This document shows positions 33,447-42,228 of a stretch of 64,000 nucleotides of DNA, piece after piece. Numbering within the stretch: position 1 is the stretch's first letter; every line of letters starts with the position of its first letter. The translations under genes were made by a program, and so were the position numbers. Under the pieces are notes generated by a model. The model made no database searches. It saw nothing but the letters and a program-made list of their open reading frames with translations, and was not told the DNA's origin. Source of the DNA: Marvinbryantia formatexigens (GTDB lineage: Bacteria; Bacillota; Clostridia; Oscillospirales; Ruminococcaceae); NCBI GenBank assembly GCA_021771035.1, contig JAETPU010000001.1:124001-188000 (forward strand), read 5' to 3'.

Positions 33447-34771
33447 TTCTTAGGCTCCTCCTTTTCCTCTCTGAGATCCACAATCCGCTTGGCCTTTCCG
33501 GCAAAGCGCTCCAGGCTCTTGGGTTCCACCAATAAAACCTTGGACTCGATTCCCAGCACAGTTTTCAGCTGATTATGAACCGTATTCTGCAATTTTTCAA
33601 GCTCTGCATAACGCTCCAGGAGCGATGCGTCGTTGAGTTCCACATTTACCTGAAGGGTATCCGTATAATTTTCCCGGCGCAGCACCAGCTGATAGTTGGC
33701 GCTGATCTGCTGAATGGGCATGAGCACGCTTTCGATCTGGGACGGGAATACGTTGACGCCCCGGATTTTCAGCATATCGTCGGAACGGCCCTTTACCTTA
33801 TCCATACGCACATGGGTGCGCCCGCAGGGACAGGGCTCGTAGTTCAGGCGGGTAATATCCTTGGTACGGTACCGCAGCATGGGAAAGCCTTCCTTGGTGA
33901 TGGTGGTGATGACCAGTTCCCCGGTTTCCCCCGGCGCTTTTTGCTGCAGGGTGTCGGGATCGATAATTTCAGGAATAAAATGATCCTCCGCAAAATGCAG
34001 GCCCTGGCGGTACTGGCATTCCCCGGATACTCCGGGGCCCATTAGCTCGCTCATGCCATAGTTGTCCGTTACAAAGATGCCCCAGGCCTCTTCAATTTTC
34101 TCCCGAAGTTCCGGCGTACAGCCTTCGGAACCCAGAAACGCCAGGCGCAGGCTGAAGTCCTCCTTTTTATAGCCCAGCTCCTGGGCTGTCTCCGCCATAT
34201 ACATGGCATAGGAGGGAGTTGCAATCAGCGCGGTTACGCCGAAATCCTTCATCAGCATCAGCTGCTTCTGGGTATTGCCGCTGGAAGACGGCACCACAGT
34301 GGCACCCAGTTTCTCCAGGCCGCCGTGTAGGCCCAGGGCGCCGGTAAAGAGCCCGTACCCAAAGGAGATATTGGCGATATCATCCTGTGTGGCTCCGCCG
34401 GCTACCAGAATTCTCGCCACCAAATCGGACCAGGTGTCCAAATCCTTACGGGTATAGCCCACAACGGTAGGTTTTCCCGTTGTTCCGCTGGAGGCGTGCA
34501 GGCGCACAATCTGCCGCATTGGCACGGCAAACAGGCCGAAGGGATATTGATCCCGGATATCCGCCTTTGTGGTAAAGGGAATATACTGAAGATCCGAGAG
34601 GGTCTTTATCTTCTCGGGAGTGACACCGGCGGCATCCAGCCGGTCGTGATAAAATTTGATATTTTCATAACAGTGCTTAACCGCCCACTTCAGATTTTCC
34701 AGCTGCAATTCCTGAAGCTGTCTGCGGGGCATGGTTTCAATTTCCTTTTGGAAAAAAGCGCCCATTTTCAT
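33443..34771 (-). CDS. paaK: phenylacetate-CoA ligase family (AMP-forming)
   Basis: 442 residues. ANL-family motifs: HASSGTTGKPTVVGYT (P-loop), YGMSELMGPG, GETGELVITT, RYRTKDI, and GRSDDMLKIRGVNVFPSQIE. Between them GEC and CPCG are typical of PaaK. With IorAB it converts aryl acetates or aryl pyruvates and CoA thioesters, possibly run in reverse for ATP. ATG 34771 has GGGAAGGG upstream; the longer frame from 34828 is unlikely. First gene of the operon. Confidence 0.93.
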   Translation of the reverse strand: MKMGAFFQKEIETMPRRQLQELQLENLKWAVKHCYENIKFYHDRLDAAGVTPEKIKTLSDLQYIPFTTKADIRDQYPFGLFAVPMRQIVRLHASSGTTGKPTVVGYTRKDLDTWSDLVARILVAGGATQDDIANISFGYGLFTGALGLHGGLEKLGATVVPSSSGNTQKQLMLMKDFGVTALIATPSYAMYMAETAQELGYKKEDFSLRLAFLGSEGCTPELREKIEEAWGIFVTDNYGMSELMGPGVSGECQYRQGLHFAEDHFIPEIIDPDTLQQKAPGETGELVITTITKEGFPMLRYRTKDITRLNYEPCPCGRTHVRMDKVKGRSDDMLKIRGVNVFPSQIESVLMPIQQISANYQLVLRRENYTDTLQVNVELNDASLLERYAELEKLQNTVHNQLKTVLGIESKVLLVEPKSLERFAGKAKRIVDLREEKEEPKK

Positions 34772-34962
34772 CCGCCCTTCCCTGGGTAAAAATATTGGGT
34801 TCCCAGATTTCGTATCGCTACAGATCAAAAAACGGCCCGGGCAGGCCGCCTGATGGATACCATTGTTTCTTTTTAGCCATTTAAAGCGCCAATAATTATA
34901 TTCTAGCTTTTTTGGTCGTTATTTGCAAGGGGATCTCAAACTTTTCTGCCGAAAACCCGCGA

Positions 34963-34996
34963 AAACAGGGACACCAATTAGTTGGCATCCCTGTTT
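34963..34996 (-). terminator. terminator after the TM2-protein gene
   Basis: Arms AAACAGGGATGCCAAC and its partner with two G-U pairs, loop TAA, about 60 bases after the gene, on the minus strand ending CCCTGTTTTCGC. Confidence 0.6.
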
Positions 34997-35058
34997 GGCA
35001 GACAAAACTTTGGACAAGAGGGATCCTTTGGAGGGAAATTCCTGCGAATCCGGCCAAA

Positions 35059-35622
35059 TCAGACCAACGGAAAGCCCAAATTATCCCGGAAGGAACCTGT
35101 GACGATTGTAATAATATCCACAAGCCAGCCGATTCCAAACAGGCCGCCGGTGAAAAAGTACAGGATGCCAGTCCCCACTTTACCCACATAGAAACGATGG
35201 ATCCCCAGCACACCGAAGATAATACACAAAATCAGCGCCGCCACGCGGCTTTTCCTCGAGCGGTATCCGGCATCATAGCCTGTTTGGCTGACGTTTTGGT
35301 TCAAATTAGCGTTGGTATTTATATTTTTGCTGCTGTTATCGTTATTGATGATGATATTGGGGACAGCCTGCGCCGGCGGCACAGCCGCAGATGCGGGAGC
35401 CTCTCCCGCCGGAGTTCCGCAGGACGGGCAGAACCTGCCTTCAAATTCCCTGCCGCAGCGAAGACAAGTCACCGGCCCGGCAGGAGCGCCGCAATGAGGG
35501 CAAAACCGCCCTGCAAACTCTTTCCCGCAGCTTTTACACACAGACAAGCTCTCAGGTGCGGGCACGCCGCAGTTTGGACAGAACTTCCCCTCAAACTCAT
35601 TGCCGCAATTTTCACATTTCAC
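35059..35622 (-). CDS. TM2-domain protein with three zinc ribbons
   Basis: 187 residues from a GTG at 35622 (MKCENCGNEF), chosen because AGGAGG is 8 bases upstream. Three CxxC...CxxC zinc ribbons in a row (CENCG/CPNCG, CKSCG/CPHCG, CLRCG/CPSCG), a linker rich in Asn/Ser (NNDNSSKNINTNANLNQN) and a TM2 domain with two membrane helices (AALILCIIFGVLGIHRFYVG, ILYFFTGGLFGIGWLVDIIT). Ribbons face the cytosol. Function unknown. It follows the GH31 gene by 24 bases. Confidence 0.9.
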   Translation of the reverse strand: MKCENCGNEFEGKFCPNCGVPAPESLSVCKSCGKEFAGRFCPHCGAPAGPVTCLRCGREFEGRFCPSCGTPAGEAPASAAVPPAQAVPNIIINNDNSSKNINTNANLNQNVSQTGYDAGYRSRKSRVAALILCIIFGVLGIHRFYVGKVGTGILYFFTGGLFGIGWLVDIITIVTGSFRDNLGFPLV

Positions 35623-35646
35623 CGCTTTTACCTCCTGACACATTGG

Positions 35647-37179
35647 CTATTCCCCGCAGCGCTCAAAATAGGGCAGGCACTCCAAGGGGGCAGGCACCAC
35701 GGCCTCGCAGGGGCCTGTATAGGTTTTGCCGTCCGGGGATTTCCAAGTCCCCTCCGGGAATACGACAGTGCGCTCCCGCTGCCCTTCCTTTATCACGGGC
35801 GCCACCAAAATATGTTCCCCCAGCATGAACTGATCCGTGATATGCTCCAGGCCCTGATGCGGGAATCCATACTCCAGATACCGTACGATGGGCTCGCCGG
35901 TGCGTGCCGCAGCCTCAGCCAGCGCCCAGATTGTATCGGCAAACTGCATATGAAGCTTTGCCATATTGCGTACAATCTCACAATTTTCTTTGCTGAGAAC
36001 CCGCACCGGCGAAGCGGAAAACTGCATCATGGGCATCAAAGCCGCAATCTGCGCATACCGAACAAACAATTCCTCGCTGAAGCGCACCGCCCCCGGCTGG
36101 AAATCGGCATACTGCCCGCCGCCAATCATATCCGGGCAGCTGAACGCGCAGCCGATGATCCCCTGTGCCAACTCGTTGGGAATCAGCCCTGCAATTCCGC
36201 CGGTGCCCCAGCTGTGGTTTTTATCCGCCAGGCGCTGCATGAGAGGCTGGCCGCCGTTTTTCCAGCAGGCACGCAGCTCGTTGTACTCATATCTCGCTGC
36301 AAAACGCGCCCATGCTTCGGTTTGGCCGTTGGGCCCTACCGGCTGCGCCATCTGATCCTCATAGTGATAAAAATATCCGTCCCCGGCATCCATCTTAAAG
36401 CCGTCGATTCCGTATCTGTCCATTAAAAGCTGGTTTTTTTCGGCGTACCAATCCTGCGCCTTGGGATTGGTCATATCCAAGGCGGCAGAATAGCCGTTCC
36501 ACCAATGGATAATGGCAGCTTCCCCATCCTTATTTTTTACCAGGGCATCCATCGCTTCCAATTCACGGAATTCCTTGGAATCCGGGCTGATAAACGGGCA
36601 GGTCCAGAGCATGACGGAAAAGCCCATATCATGCAGCTGGCGTACCATCGCCTTGGGATCCGGGAACTTGAGCGGATCGAACTCCCAGCAGCCGTAATAC
36701 TCGCTCCAGCAGTCGTCAATCATCAGCACACCCGGTTCAAAGCCGTTGTCCACCATGCTGCGGGCATATTCCAAAACCTGCTTTTGATTCTGGTGGTACA
36801 TAATTTCAATCCAGGTGTTGTACTGGGGCCTTACGAAAAATTTCTTCGCCGGTGTTTTTTGGCTGGCCGGGAAATGCTGACTCTGCGCCTGCCGGTAGGC
36901 TCCCCGCAGGCTTCCAAAGCCCTCATGGAGTTCAGGGATGCCGCGGCTTGTGAGAATCAGGGTTCCCGCCTTTACACAGAGATCAAAGGGCTCCTCGCAC
37001 CAGAGATACCGTCCCAGATTGGAACACAGCAAAGGCGCCGCCTGGTTGGGCGTAACATTGGGATCCAGCTGCACAGTGTGATTGCTGGATTCGTCAAAGG
37101 GCATTTCAAAGCCGCTCTGCGCGCAGGCCCCATACCAGCATTCGCCGGGTAACATTGAAAATTTGAATTCCTGTTTCAT
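35647..37179 (-). CDS. glycoside hydrolase family 31 (alpha-glucosidase/xylosidase-type)
   Basis: 510 residues, cytosolic. Barrel with VLMIDDCWSEYYGCWEFDPLKFPDPK, likely nucleophile D264 in GIDGFKMDAGD and acid/base D350 in CPDMIGGG. Shorter than classical alpha-glucosidases, like the compact GH31 enzymes of gut clostridia. Substrate cannot be told. Start ATG 37179 with AAAGGG 11 bases before. Confidence 0.9.
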   Translation of the reverse strand: MKQEFKFSMLPGECWYGACAQSGFEMPFDESSNHTVQLDPNVTPNQAAPLLCSNLGRYLWCEEPFDLCVKAGTLILTSRGIPELHEGFGSLRGAYRQAQSQHFPASQKTPAKKFFVRPQYNTWIEIMYHQNQKQVLEYARSMVDNGFEPGVLMIDDCWSEYYGCWEFDPLKFPDPKAMVRQLHDMGFSVMLWTCPFISPDSKEFRELEAMDALVKNKDGEAAIIHWWNGYSAALDMTNPKAQDWYAEKNQLLMDRYGIDGFKMDAGDGYFYHYEDQMAQPVGPNGQTEAWARFAARYEYNELRACWKNGGQPLMQRLADKNHSWGTGGIAGLIPNELAQGIIGCAFSCPDMIGGGQYADFQPGAVRFSEELFVRYAQIAALMPMMQFSASPVRVLSKENCEIVRNMAKLHMQFADTIWALAEAAARTGEPIVRYLEYGFPHQGLEHITDQFMLGEHILVAPVIKEGQRERTVVFPEGTWKSPDGKTYTGPCEAVVPAPLECLPYFERCGE

Positions 37180-37369
37180 CTATAACAGCCCTTTCTTTTT
37201 CTGAACATCCAAAGCTCAGGAGATTAGTTTTTTGGCTATTTCCCATCCATGGCCCGGCATCCGCGCCAAGGACCGGCAAAGCCGTATTTGGGAGATTGCG
37301 CAGAAAAAGACAGGCAGACACTTCAAATCCGCCGAAGCGGCGAGCTGCCCGTCTTACCAAATTTCTGCA

Positions 37370-37981
37370 TTACCGAACCCCTTTGGACGGTGTGTGGGAA
37401 AACACATCCCCGCCCTGGCAGTCAATTCCCACAATAAGGGGAAAATTCTCAAACTCCAGGCGTTTTACCGATTCGCACCCCAGCTCCTCAAAGGCGATTA
37501 CTTCACAGCTTGTGATGCATTTGGCGGCCAGCGCGCCCGCACCGCCCAGGGCGCACAGATACACGGCGTTATTGCGCCGGATGGCCTCACGAACCTGGGC
37601 GGAACGCATTCCCTTGCCCACCATAGCGGTAAGCCCTAAATCCAAAAGCCGGGGCGTATATGGATCCATACGTCCGGAGGTAGTCGGCCCGCAGGAACCA
37701 ATGGGCCGCCCGGCGGGTGCCGGAGTAGGCCCGGCATAATAAATGACAGCGCCTTCCAGCCTGAACGGCAGCGGCTTTCCCTCGTCCAAAAGCGCGGACA
37801 GCTTTTTATGCGCCGCATCCCGGGCCGTGTAAACCGTCCCGCTTAAAAGTATCCTGTCGCCGGCACGCAGCTGAGGGGCCAGCGTTTTGAGTTCCCTGGT
37901 ATTACAGCGATATTCCCGAGTCTGAATGGCAGGTCGCTCCCTTCCGGTATTTGCAGTTGTTTTTACCATCCCAATATCCAT
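37370..37981 (-). CDS. class I fumarate hydratase / tartrate dehydratase beta subunit (lone)
   Basis: 203 residues, the C-terminal domain of iron-sulfur class I fumarases (FumA/TtdB): LRAGDRILLSGTVYTARDAAHKKL, GPTPAPAGRPIGSCGPTTSGRMD, MVGKG, ALGGAGAL, and EELGCESVKRLEFENFPLIVGID. The alpha subunit carrying the 4Fe-4S cluster should be adjacent but is not in this window; neighbours are GH31 and DivIVA. An ATG at 37966 is an alternative start. The start codon sits just below a hairpin (37983-38009). Confidence 0.9.
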   Translation of the reverse strand: MDIGMVKTTANTGRERPAIQTREYRCNTRELKTLAPQLRAGDRILLSGTVYTARDAAHKKLSALLDEGKPLPFRLEGAVIYYAGPTPAPAGRPIGSCGPTTSGRMDPYTPRLLDLGLTAMVGKGMRSAQVREAIRRNNAVYLCALGGAGALAAKCITSCEVIAFEELGCESVKRLEFENFPLIVGIDCQGGDVFSHTPSKGVR

Positions 37982-37982
37982 C

Positions 37983-38009
37983 GGCGAAGCTTATTCCAAA
38001 CGCTTCGCC
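37983..38009 (-). promoter_or_regulatory. hairpin at the ribosome-binding region of the fumarase beta gene
   Basis: GGCGAAGC and GCTTCGCC, perfect 8-base arms, loop of 11 bases, ending one base before the ATG at 37981 on the minus strand. No U-tract, so a poor terminator for divIVA; it could mask the start codon. Confidence 0.4.
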
Positions 38010-38091
38010 GAGGCACTGTCAGCCTGGGCAGAGGTTTTTCATACTGGATTTCGCGGGACACCGGCTGAGTCCCGGCGCGCCGCTCGCCCTT

Positions 38092-38910
38092 TCAGCCGGC
38101 AGCCTGTGCTGCAATATAGATGGTATCGTGGGGTGCCTGGGGATCTTCAGGCGCCTCTTGCGGCGCAGCGTCCTCCTGGGCATCGGGCTGTACATCCGCG
38201 GGGGTCTCCTCGGGCATTTTCTGAAGAGCCTCCTGGCCCCGGATAATATCGGCCTTAATCATGGCCTCATACTTTTTTGCGACCTCATCGATCCCCTGCT
38301 GGGCATGATCGATTTGCTCGTTGATGGACAAAAAGGTATCGCGGACGCTCTTTTTAAGCACATCCATCTCGCCCTGGAACGCGGTGATATCGCTGAAGAT
38401 ATACCCTACGGTCTCCTTGGCCTTTTCGCTGACAAGGCCCGCTCTGTCATTGGCCTGTTCTACAATTTTTTTTGCGATGGCCTTGGCGTCCAGGATGGCC
38501 TGTCCAATCTGTCCGGCGGCTTCATCATATTTCCGGTTTTTTTCCTCCAGTGCCTCGGAACGCTGCCGGAGCTGCTGGATCCGGTTTTCCTGTCCGGCAA
38601 TTACCATTTCCTTTTCTCTGAGAATTCCCTGCTGCTTTTGCAATTCCTCGTTTAGGGAAGAGAGCATAGCATTCAGTTCCGATTCCTTGGAGGATTTTTC
38701 CTGAAGCTCCTGGGTCATTTCATTCAACTGCCTGAGATGTTCCTCCTGCTGCTGCAGATAGGAGGCGTTTTCCCGCTGCATATCCTCCATCTTCTTTTCC
38801 AGATCGGTTACGGCAGCCTTGGAAGAGCGTGTCAGTTCGTCAATATAATCCAGCACCTCGCGCTTATTAAAACCACTCAGGCTGGTTTTAAAGATTACCT
38901 GGTTTTCCAT
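38092..38910 (-). CDS. DivIVA-domain coiled-coil protein
   Basis: 272 residues. N-terminal DivIVA signature (FKTSLSGFNKREVLDYIDEL), long coiled coil at about 30-130 rich in Glu/Gln/Lys, a second helical domain at about 130-225 (AILDAKAIAKKIVEQAND), and an acidic Pro/Ala tail. Family members bind curved membrane and organise division or polar growth. Monocistronic with its own promoter. Confidence 0.85.
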   Translation of the reverse strand: MENQVIFKTSLSGFNKREVLDYIDELTRSSKAAVTDLEKKMEDMQRENASYLQQQEEHLRQLNEMTQELQEKSSKESELNAMLSSLNEELQKQQGILREKEMVIAGQENRIQQLRQRSEALEEKNRKYDEAAGQIGQAILDAKAIAKKIVEQANDRAGLVSEKAKETVGYIFSDITAFQGEMDVLKKSVRDTFLSINEQIDHAQQGIDEVAKKYEAMIKADIIRGQEALQKMPEETPADVQPDAQEDAAPQEAPEDPQAPHDTIYIAAQAAG

Positions 38911-38943
38911 GATTCATTCCTTTCCCGGGTTCTCCGTTTTTCA

Positions 38944-38972
38944 TTCATAAGGCCCTGTGGGGAATTTGTCAA
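38944..38972 (-). promoter_or_regulatory. promoter of divIVA-like gene
   Basis: Minus strand TTGACA (38972-38967), 17 bases, TATGAA (38949-38944). GAAAGGA ribosome site follows before the ATG at 38910. Confidence 0.65.
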
Positions 38973-39389
38973 TCCACACGGGAACTGTTATAATAAATTA
39001 TAGCGAATTTTCCAGGAAATGAACAGGGCTTTTTCACATTTTTTCTTGCATTGGAATAAAAACGCCGGGTATCATGCCCCGTGTTCCTGCAAAACGGTGA
39101 AAAAGGGATTCCCGAAAGCCAAAAAGCCAATATCAGTTTCCGGGTTTCACAGGAAAGCGCCTGCAGCTTCCCATATGCCGGAGCACACAGAAGAAAACAG
39201 CTTTCGTTTGGCAAGGGCCGACCTGTTTTCCAACATCAACGGAGCTTTCAAAACGCCCTTTGTGTTTCAGCCTGGGCGGGGCGCGCTGCTTTTTTGACGC
39301 CGCACGGCCTGCTGTTCGGCGGACAAGCCCGGGAGGGTTGGCCCCAGCCGGGAGTTCCTTTTTCTTAATTTTATTTTCAGGAGGATATT
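38973..39389. other. gene-less spacer
   Basis: No gene recognised between the divergent divIVA and HAD genes; open frames at 39019-39368 lack ribosome binding sites and family likeness. Confidence 0.5.
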
Positions 39390-40046
39390 ATGGCACTTCA
39401 TGATCTTGTTGTCTTTGATTTAGACGGCACCCTCAACCGCACGGAGCTGTACGCGGTGAGAGCCCATCAGCGCACCTTGGAGCAATTTGGACGGCATCTC
39501 AGCGAAGAGGACATTTTGGATTCGTTCGGCGCCAGCAACGATGATTTCTTCAGCAATAAGCTTCCGGATCTCACTGCCCGGCAGAGGTGCGAATATCTGG
39601 ACGCCTATGCCAGATACGAGGTGGAGGAGTTGCATCAAAACAAGGCCGCTTTTCCCCATGTTCCTGAAATGCTCAACGCTCTTCGGGACGCCGGAATGCG
39701 AACAGCCGTATGCTCCAACGCCTCGGTGCGGTATATCCGGCTGGTTCTCACAGAGCTTGGCCTTCTGGAATCCATCGATTACATCCAGCCCATTGAGCCG
39801 GGGCTTCAGAAGGAGGATACCCTGAAAAAACTCCTGGAACGAGCGGTTCACCGGCGGGCTGTCATGGTGGGGGATCGGTTTTATGATAAAATTGCCGCAT
39901 TTGAGAATTCCCTGCCCTTTATCGGCTGCGCCTATGGCTTTGCGCCCAAGGAGGTGCAGGACGCCGATATCGTTGTCACAGACGCCGCCCAAATCCCCCA
40001 GGCGGTGTTCAACCTCCTGACGTGTGGATGCCATGATGACCAATAG
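39390..40046 (+). CDS. HAD family hydrolase (phosphoglycolate phosphatase-like)
   Basis: 218 residues. HAD motifs: I FDLDGTLNRTE, II VCSNAS, III K in GLQKEDTL, IV MVGDRFYDKIAA. The small helical cap lies between I and II. A soluble phosphatase for a small phosphate ester, substrate unknown. CAGGAGG precedes the ATG. Overlaps the next gene by 14 bases. Confidence 0.92.
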   Translation: MALHDLVVFDLDGTLNRTELYAVRAHQRTLEQFGRHLSEEDILDSFGASNDDFFSNKLPDLTARQRCEYLDAYARYEVEELHQNKAAFPHVPEMLNALRDAGMRTAVCSNASVRYIRLVLTELGLLESIDYIQPIEPGLQKEDTLKKLLERAVHRRAVMVGDRFYDKIAAFENSLPFIGCAYGFAPKEVQDADIVVTDAAQIPQAVFNLLTCGCHDDQ

Positions 40047-40749
40047 AGAAATCATCCAAATTCTTGAAGGCCTTGCAGAACCAGGGTATCAAAGGTTCGC
40101 TTCCTCCCTGATTCCGGGAGAAACCCAGCTTATGGGGGTGCGTCTGCCGCAGCTGCGCAAGCTGGCCAAGCGTCTGGCCAGAGAGAACTGGCAGGGATAC
40201 CTTATCCAGGATTGGGGGACCTCATTTGAAGAGGTTCTGCTGCAGGGCATGATTCTGGGCTACGCCAAGGGTACATGGGAACAACGCCTTCAGGCGGTAA
40301 CTGCCTACCTGCCTCAAATCCGGAATTGGTCCATCTGTGACAGTTTTTGCTCCTCCCTGAAAATGCCTAAGGAGAATCCCCAGGGCTTTTGGGAGTATCT
40401 CTCCCCTCTGCGGGACGCGCAGGAGGAATTTACCGTCCGGTTCGCGGTGGTGATGCTGCTCAACTACTACCGCAGCCCAGAATACTATTCGCGCTGTATT
40501 GCCTACCTGGATGGCGTCCGCCATCCGGGGTACTATGCCAAAATGGCAGTGGCTTGGGCGCTGTCCCTGTTCTATTGTTCCTTTCCGCAGGAAACAATGG
40601 CCTATTTTGCCGATTCCAGCCTGGACAGGGAAATCCTTTACAGGGCCTTATGCAAAATAATCGAATCCCATTCCATAACCTCTCAGCAGCGTGAGGAGAT
40701 CCGGGAATACCGCGGGCAGTTTTCCGCGCCGGGAGATACGCGGGTATAA
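40033..40749 (+). CDS. AlkD-like DNA alkylation repair protein
   Basis: 238 residues of helical HEAT-like repeats: MGVRLPQLRKLAKRLARENW, EEVLLQGMILGYAKG, NWSICDSFCSSLK (the WxxCD segment with the Asp used by AlkD), TVRFAVVMLLNYY, YYAKMAVAWALSLFY. Family members excise alkylated bases; many paralogues are uncharacterised. GTG 40024, ATG 40033 and ATG 40036 are all possible starts; none has a strong ribosome site and coupling with the HAD gene is likely. Confidence 0.85.
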   Translation: MMTNREIIQILEGLAEPGYQRFASSLIPGETQLMGVRLPQLRKLAKRLARENWQGYLIQDWGTSFEEVLLQGMILGYAKGTWEQRLQAVTAYLPQIRNWSICDSFCSSLKMPKENPQGFWEYLSPLRDAQEEFTVRFAVVMLLNYYRSPEYYSRCIAYLDGVRHPGYYAKMAVAWALSLFYCSFPQETMAYFADSSLDREILYRALCKIIESHSITSQQREEIREYRGQFSAPGDTRV

Positions 40750-40818
40750 CTGGGATTCCGCCGAGCACTTCTCTCGGGTTCCCGCCGCTGCTAAGGCGGA
40801 GGTACTTCGCCAATCAGA

Positions 40819-40870
40819 AAAAATCCCCTGTCCGCCAAGGCAGCAACGTCCTGGCGGACAGGGGATTTCT
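40819..40870. terminator. bidirectional terminator between alkD-like and cbiK
   Basis: AATCCCCTGTCCGCCA and TGGCGGACAGGGGATT, loop about 13 bases, flanked by AAA and TTTCTCTATTTT, between convergent genes. Confidence 0.9.
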
Positions 40871-40875
40871 CTATT

Positions 40876-41658
40876 TTAATCGTTCGAGGCTGTTCCAAGG
40901 CTTTCCCGGAGATGATCCACCGCCATCTGCTGAATGCCGCCGAGCATTCCAAGGCCGCTGAGCGTGCAGCGCACCTGGTACCCCGCAGCCTCCAGCCGGC
41001 TTTTCCAGCTGTCCGGCTCCTGCCCTGCCATATCATTGCAGGCATGATCTCCTGCCACCACCATCATCGGTACCAGATGCACCTTTGGAACAGCCAGTTC
41101 CTTGAGCTCTTGCAGAATTTCCTCGATGCCCGGCCAGTCCTCCACGGTTCCCACCAGGACATCTTTTCGCGCATTCATATGAAACACCGTCTGCAAAGCC
41201 GGATACACCGCATTAGTTAAATGCTCAGTACCATGCCCAAAGAGGATTAGAGCTTCCTCCTCCTGCTGGGGATACTCCTGGCTGAGGATTTCGGCCAGCC
41301 GGAGCAGATCCTCTGTTCCGGACAGGAGCGGCCGTCCAAAGGTGACCCGACGAAAAATTGAACGCTTTTCATCGATAACAGCCTGCATTTTCTCATATTC
41401 TATCCCGCAGAGCATATGAGTGGGCTGGACGATGGCGTGCTGGACTCCCTGGCCGGCCATCTCCTCCAGAGCGCTGCCCAAATCTGAAATTGTCTGGCCT
41501 CTGCCAGCCAGAATTCTGCGGATGGTAGGGCTGGTATAGGCGGTATAAAACGGCAGCTGCGGAAATGCCTTGTGCAGCGCCGACTCCATTGCCTGGATGC
41601 TCCCCTGTGCCCGCTTTATGCTTGTCCCAAAACTAACGGCAAGTAAACCCTCTTTCAC
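40876..41658 (-). CDS. cbiK: sirohydrochlorin cobaltochelatase, CbiK type
   Basis: 260 residues. AVSFGTS start, HAIVQPTHMLCG, metal/catalytic His H142 in FGHGTEH and H205 in VAGDHACNDM, GLGMLGGI end. Inserts Co2+ into sirohydrochlorin early in anaerobic B12 synthesis. Start is GTG 41658 with AGGAGG 7 bases upstream; the ATG at 41688 lies inside a strong hairpin. No other cobalamin genes are in the window. Confidence 0.93.
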   Translation of the reverse strand: MKEGLLAVSFGTSIKRAQGSIQAMESALHKAFPQLPFYTAYTSPTIRRILAGRGQTISDLGSALEEMAGQGVQHAIVQPTHMLCGIEYEKMQAVIDEKRSIFRRVTFGRPLLSGTEDLLRLAEILSQEYPQQEEEALILFGHGTEHLTNAVYPALQTVFHMNARKDVLVGTVEDWPGIEEILQELKELAVPKVHLVPMMVVAGDHACNDMAGQEPDSWKSRLEAAGYQVRCTLSGLGMLGGIQQMAVDHLRESLGTASND

Positions 41659-41683
41659 GATGCTTCCTCCTGATATGATGCAG

Positions 41684-41717
41684 GCCAATCCTGCCGGGGC
41701 GCCCTGGCAGGATTGGC
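41684..41717 (-). promoter_or_regulatory. strong leader hairpin upstream of cbiK
   Basis: GCCAATCCTGCC and GGCAGGATTGGC, perfect 12-base arms around a GGGCGCCC-like loop, 25 bases before the GTG. No U-tract. I looked for a cobalamin riboswitch (B12 box and its receptor loop) in 41689-42090 on both strands and did not find one. Confidence 0.5.
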
Positions 41718-41804
41718 TGAGCCAGATTCAATTCGGTTGTATGCCCGAGGTACGCGCTGCAGAATAAACGCCGCGCGGCCCCGAGCTTTTAGGAATTTAA
41801 ATAG

Positions 41805-41813
41805 AGTATACCA
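41805..41813 (-). promoter_or_regulatory. extended -10 promoter for cbiK
   Basis: TGGTATACT on the minus strand, an extended -10 (TGnTATACT), giving a leader of about 140 bases. No matching -35. Confidence 0.45.
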
Positions 41814-42091
41814 TGCCGCAGCGCCGGATGTATAGGATTCTCTTTAGAAATGTGGGATGATTTTTAGGATCTCTGAATATTGCCGTCAATTTTTCTGTTC
41901 CTATTTTCCCGCTGGTTTTGTCCTCTCCCTAAGGGCACAGGAAGGTGCGGCCCCGACGCTTTCTCCCCGATTGGGAAGGGCCCTGCCTGCGAAGGGGAAA
42001 GCCTTAAGAGAAGTTGGAGCAACTGTGGAATCAATGAATCAGGCAGGCTTGCCTTTTCTGAGGAGTATGATTACCGTTTTTTCAGGCATGG
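41814..42091. other. gene-less spacer between nrdG and cbiK
   Basis: No gene recognised. Several GC-rich inverted segments lie at about 41940-42010, but I could not fold them into a known RNA class. Confidence 0.4.
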
Positions 42092-42136
42092 CAAAGCCCC
42101 CGAGGCAGGAATCATCCTGTCTCAGAGGGTCTTTTG
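42092..42136 (-). terminator. probable terminator of nrdDG
   Basis: On the minus strand AAAAGACCCTCTGAGACAGGA, loop TGAT, TCCTGCCTCGGGGGCTTTG: paired arms with small bulges about 95 bases after nrdG. Confidence 0.55.
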
Positions 42137-42228
42137 GAATTAAGGTATTTCACTGGGCCGGTATCCGCCGTTTATCGGCGCTACCGCGGTTGGAATCCCG
42201 CAAACCGGCGGGCCTCAGCCTGGTAGCT

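Noticed and set aside
41850..42130. Cobalamin riboswitch in front of cbiK
   Set aside because: I looked for the B12 box and conserved core on both strands; GC-rich hairpins exist but the conserved segments do not line up.
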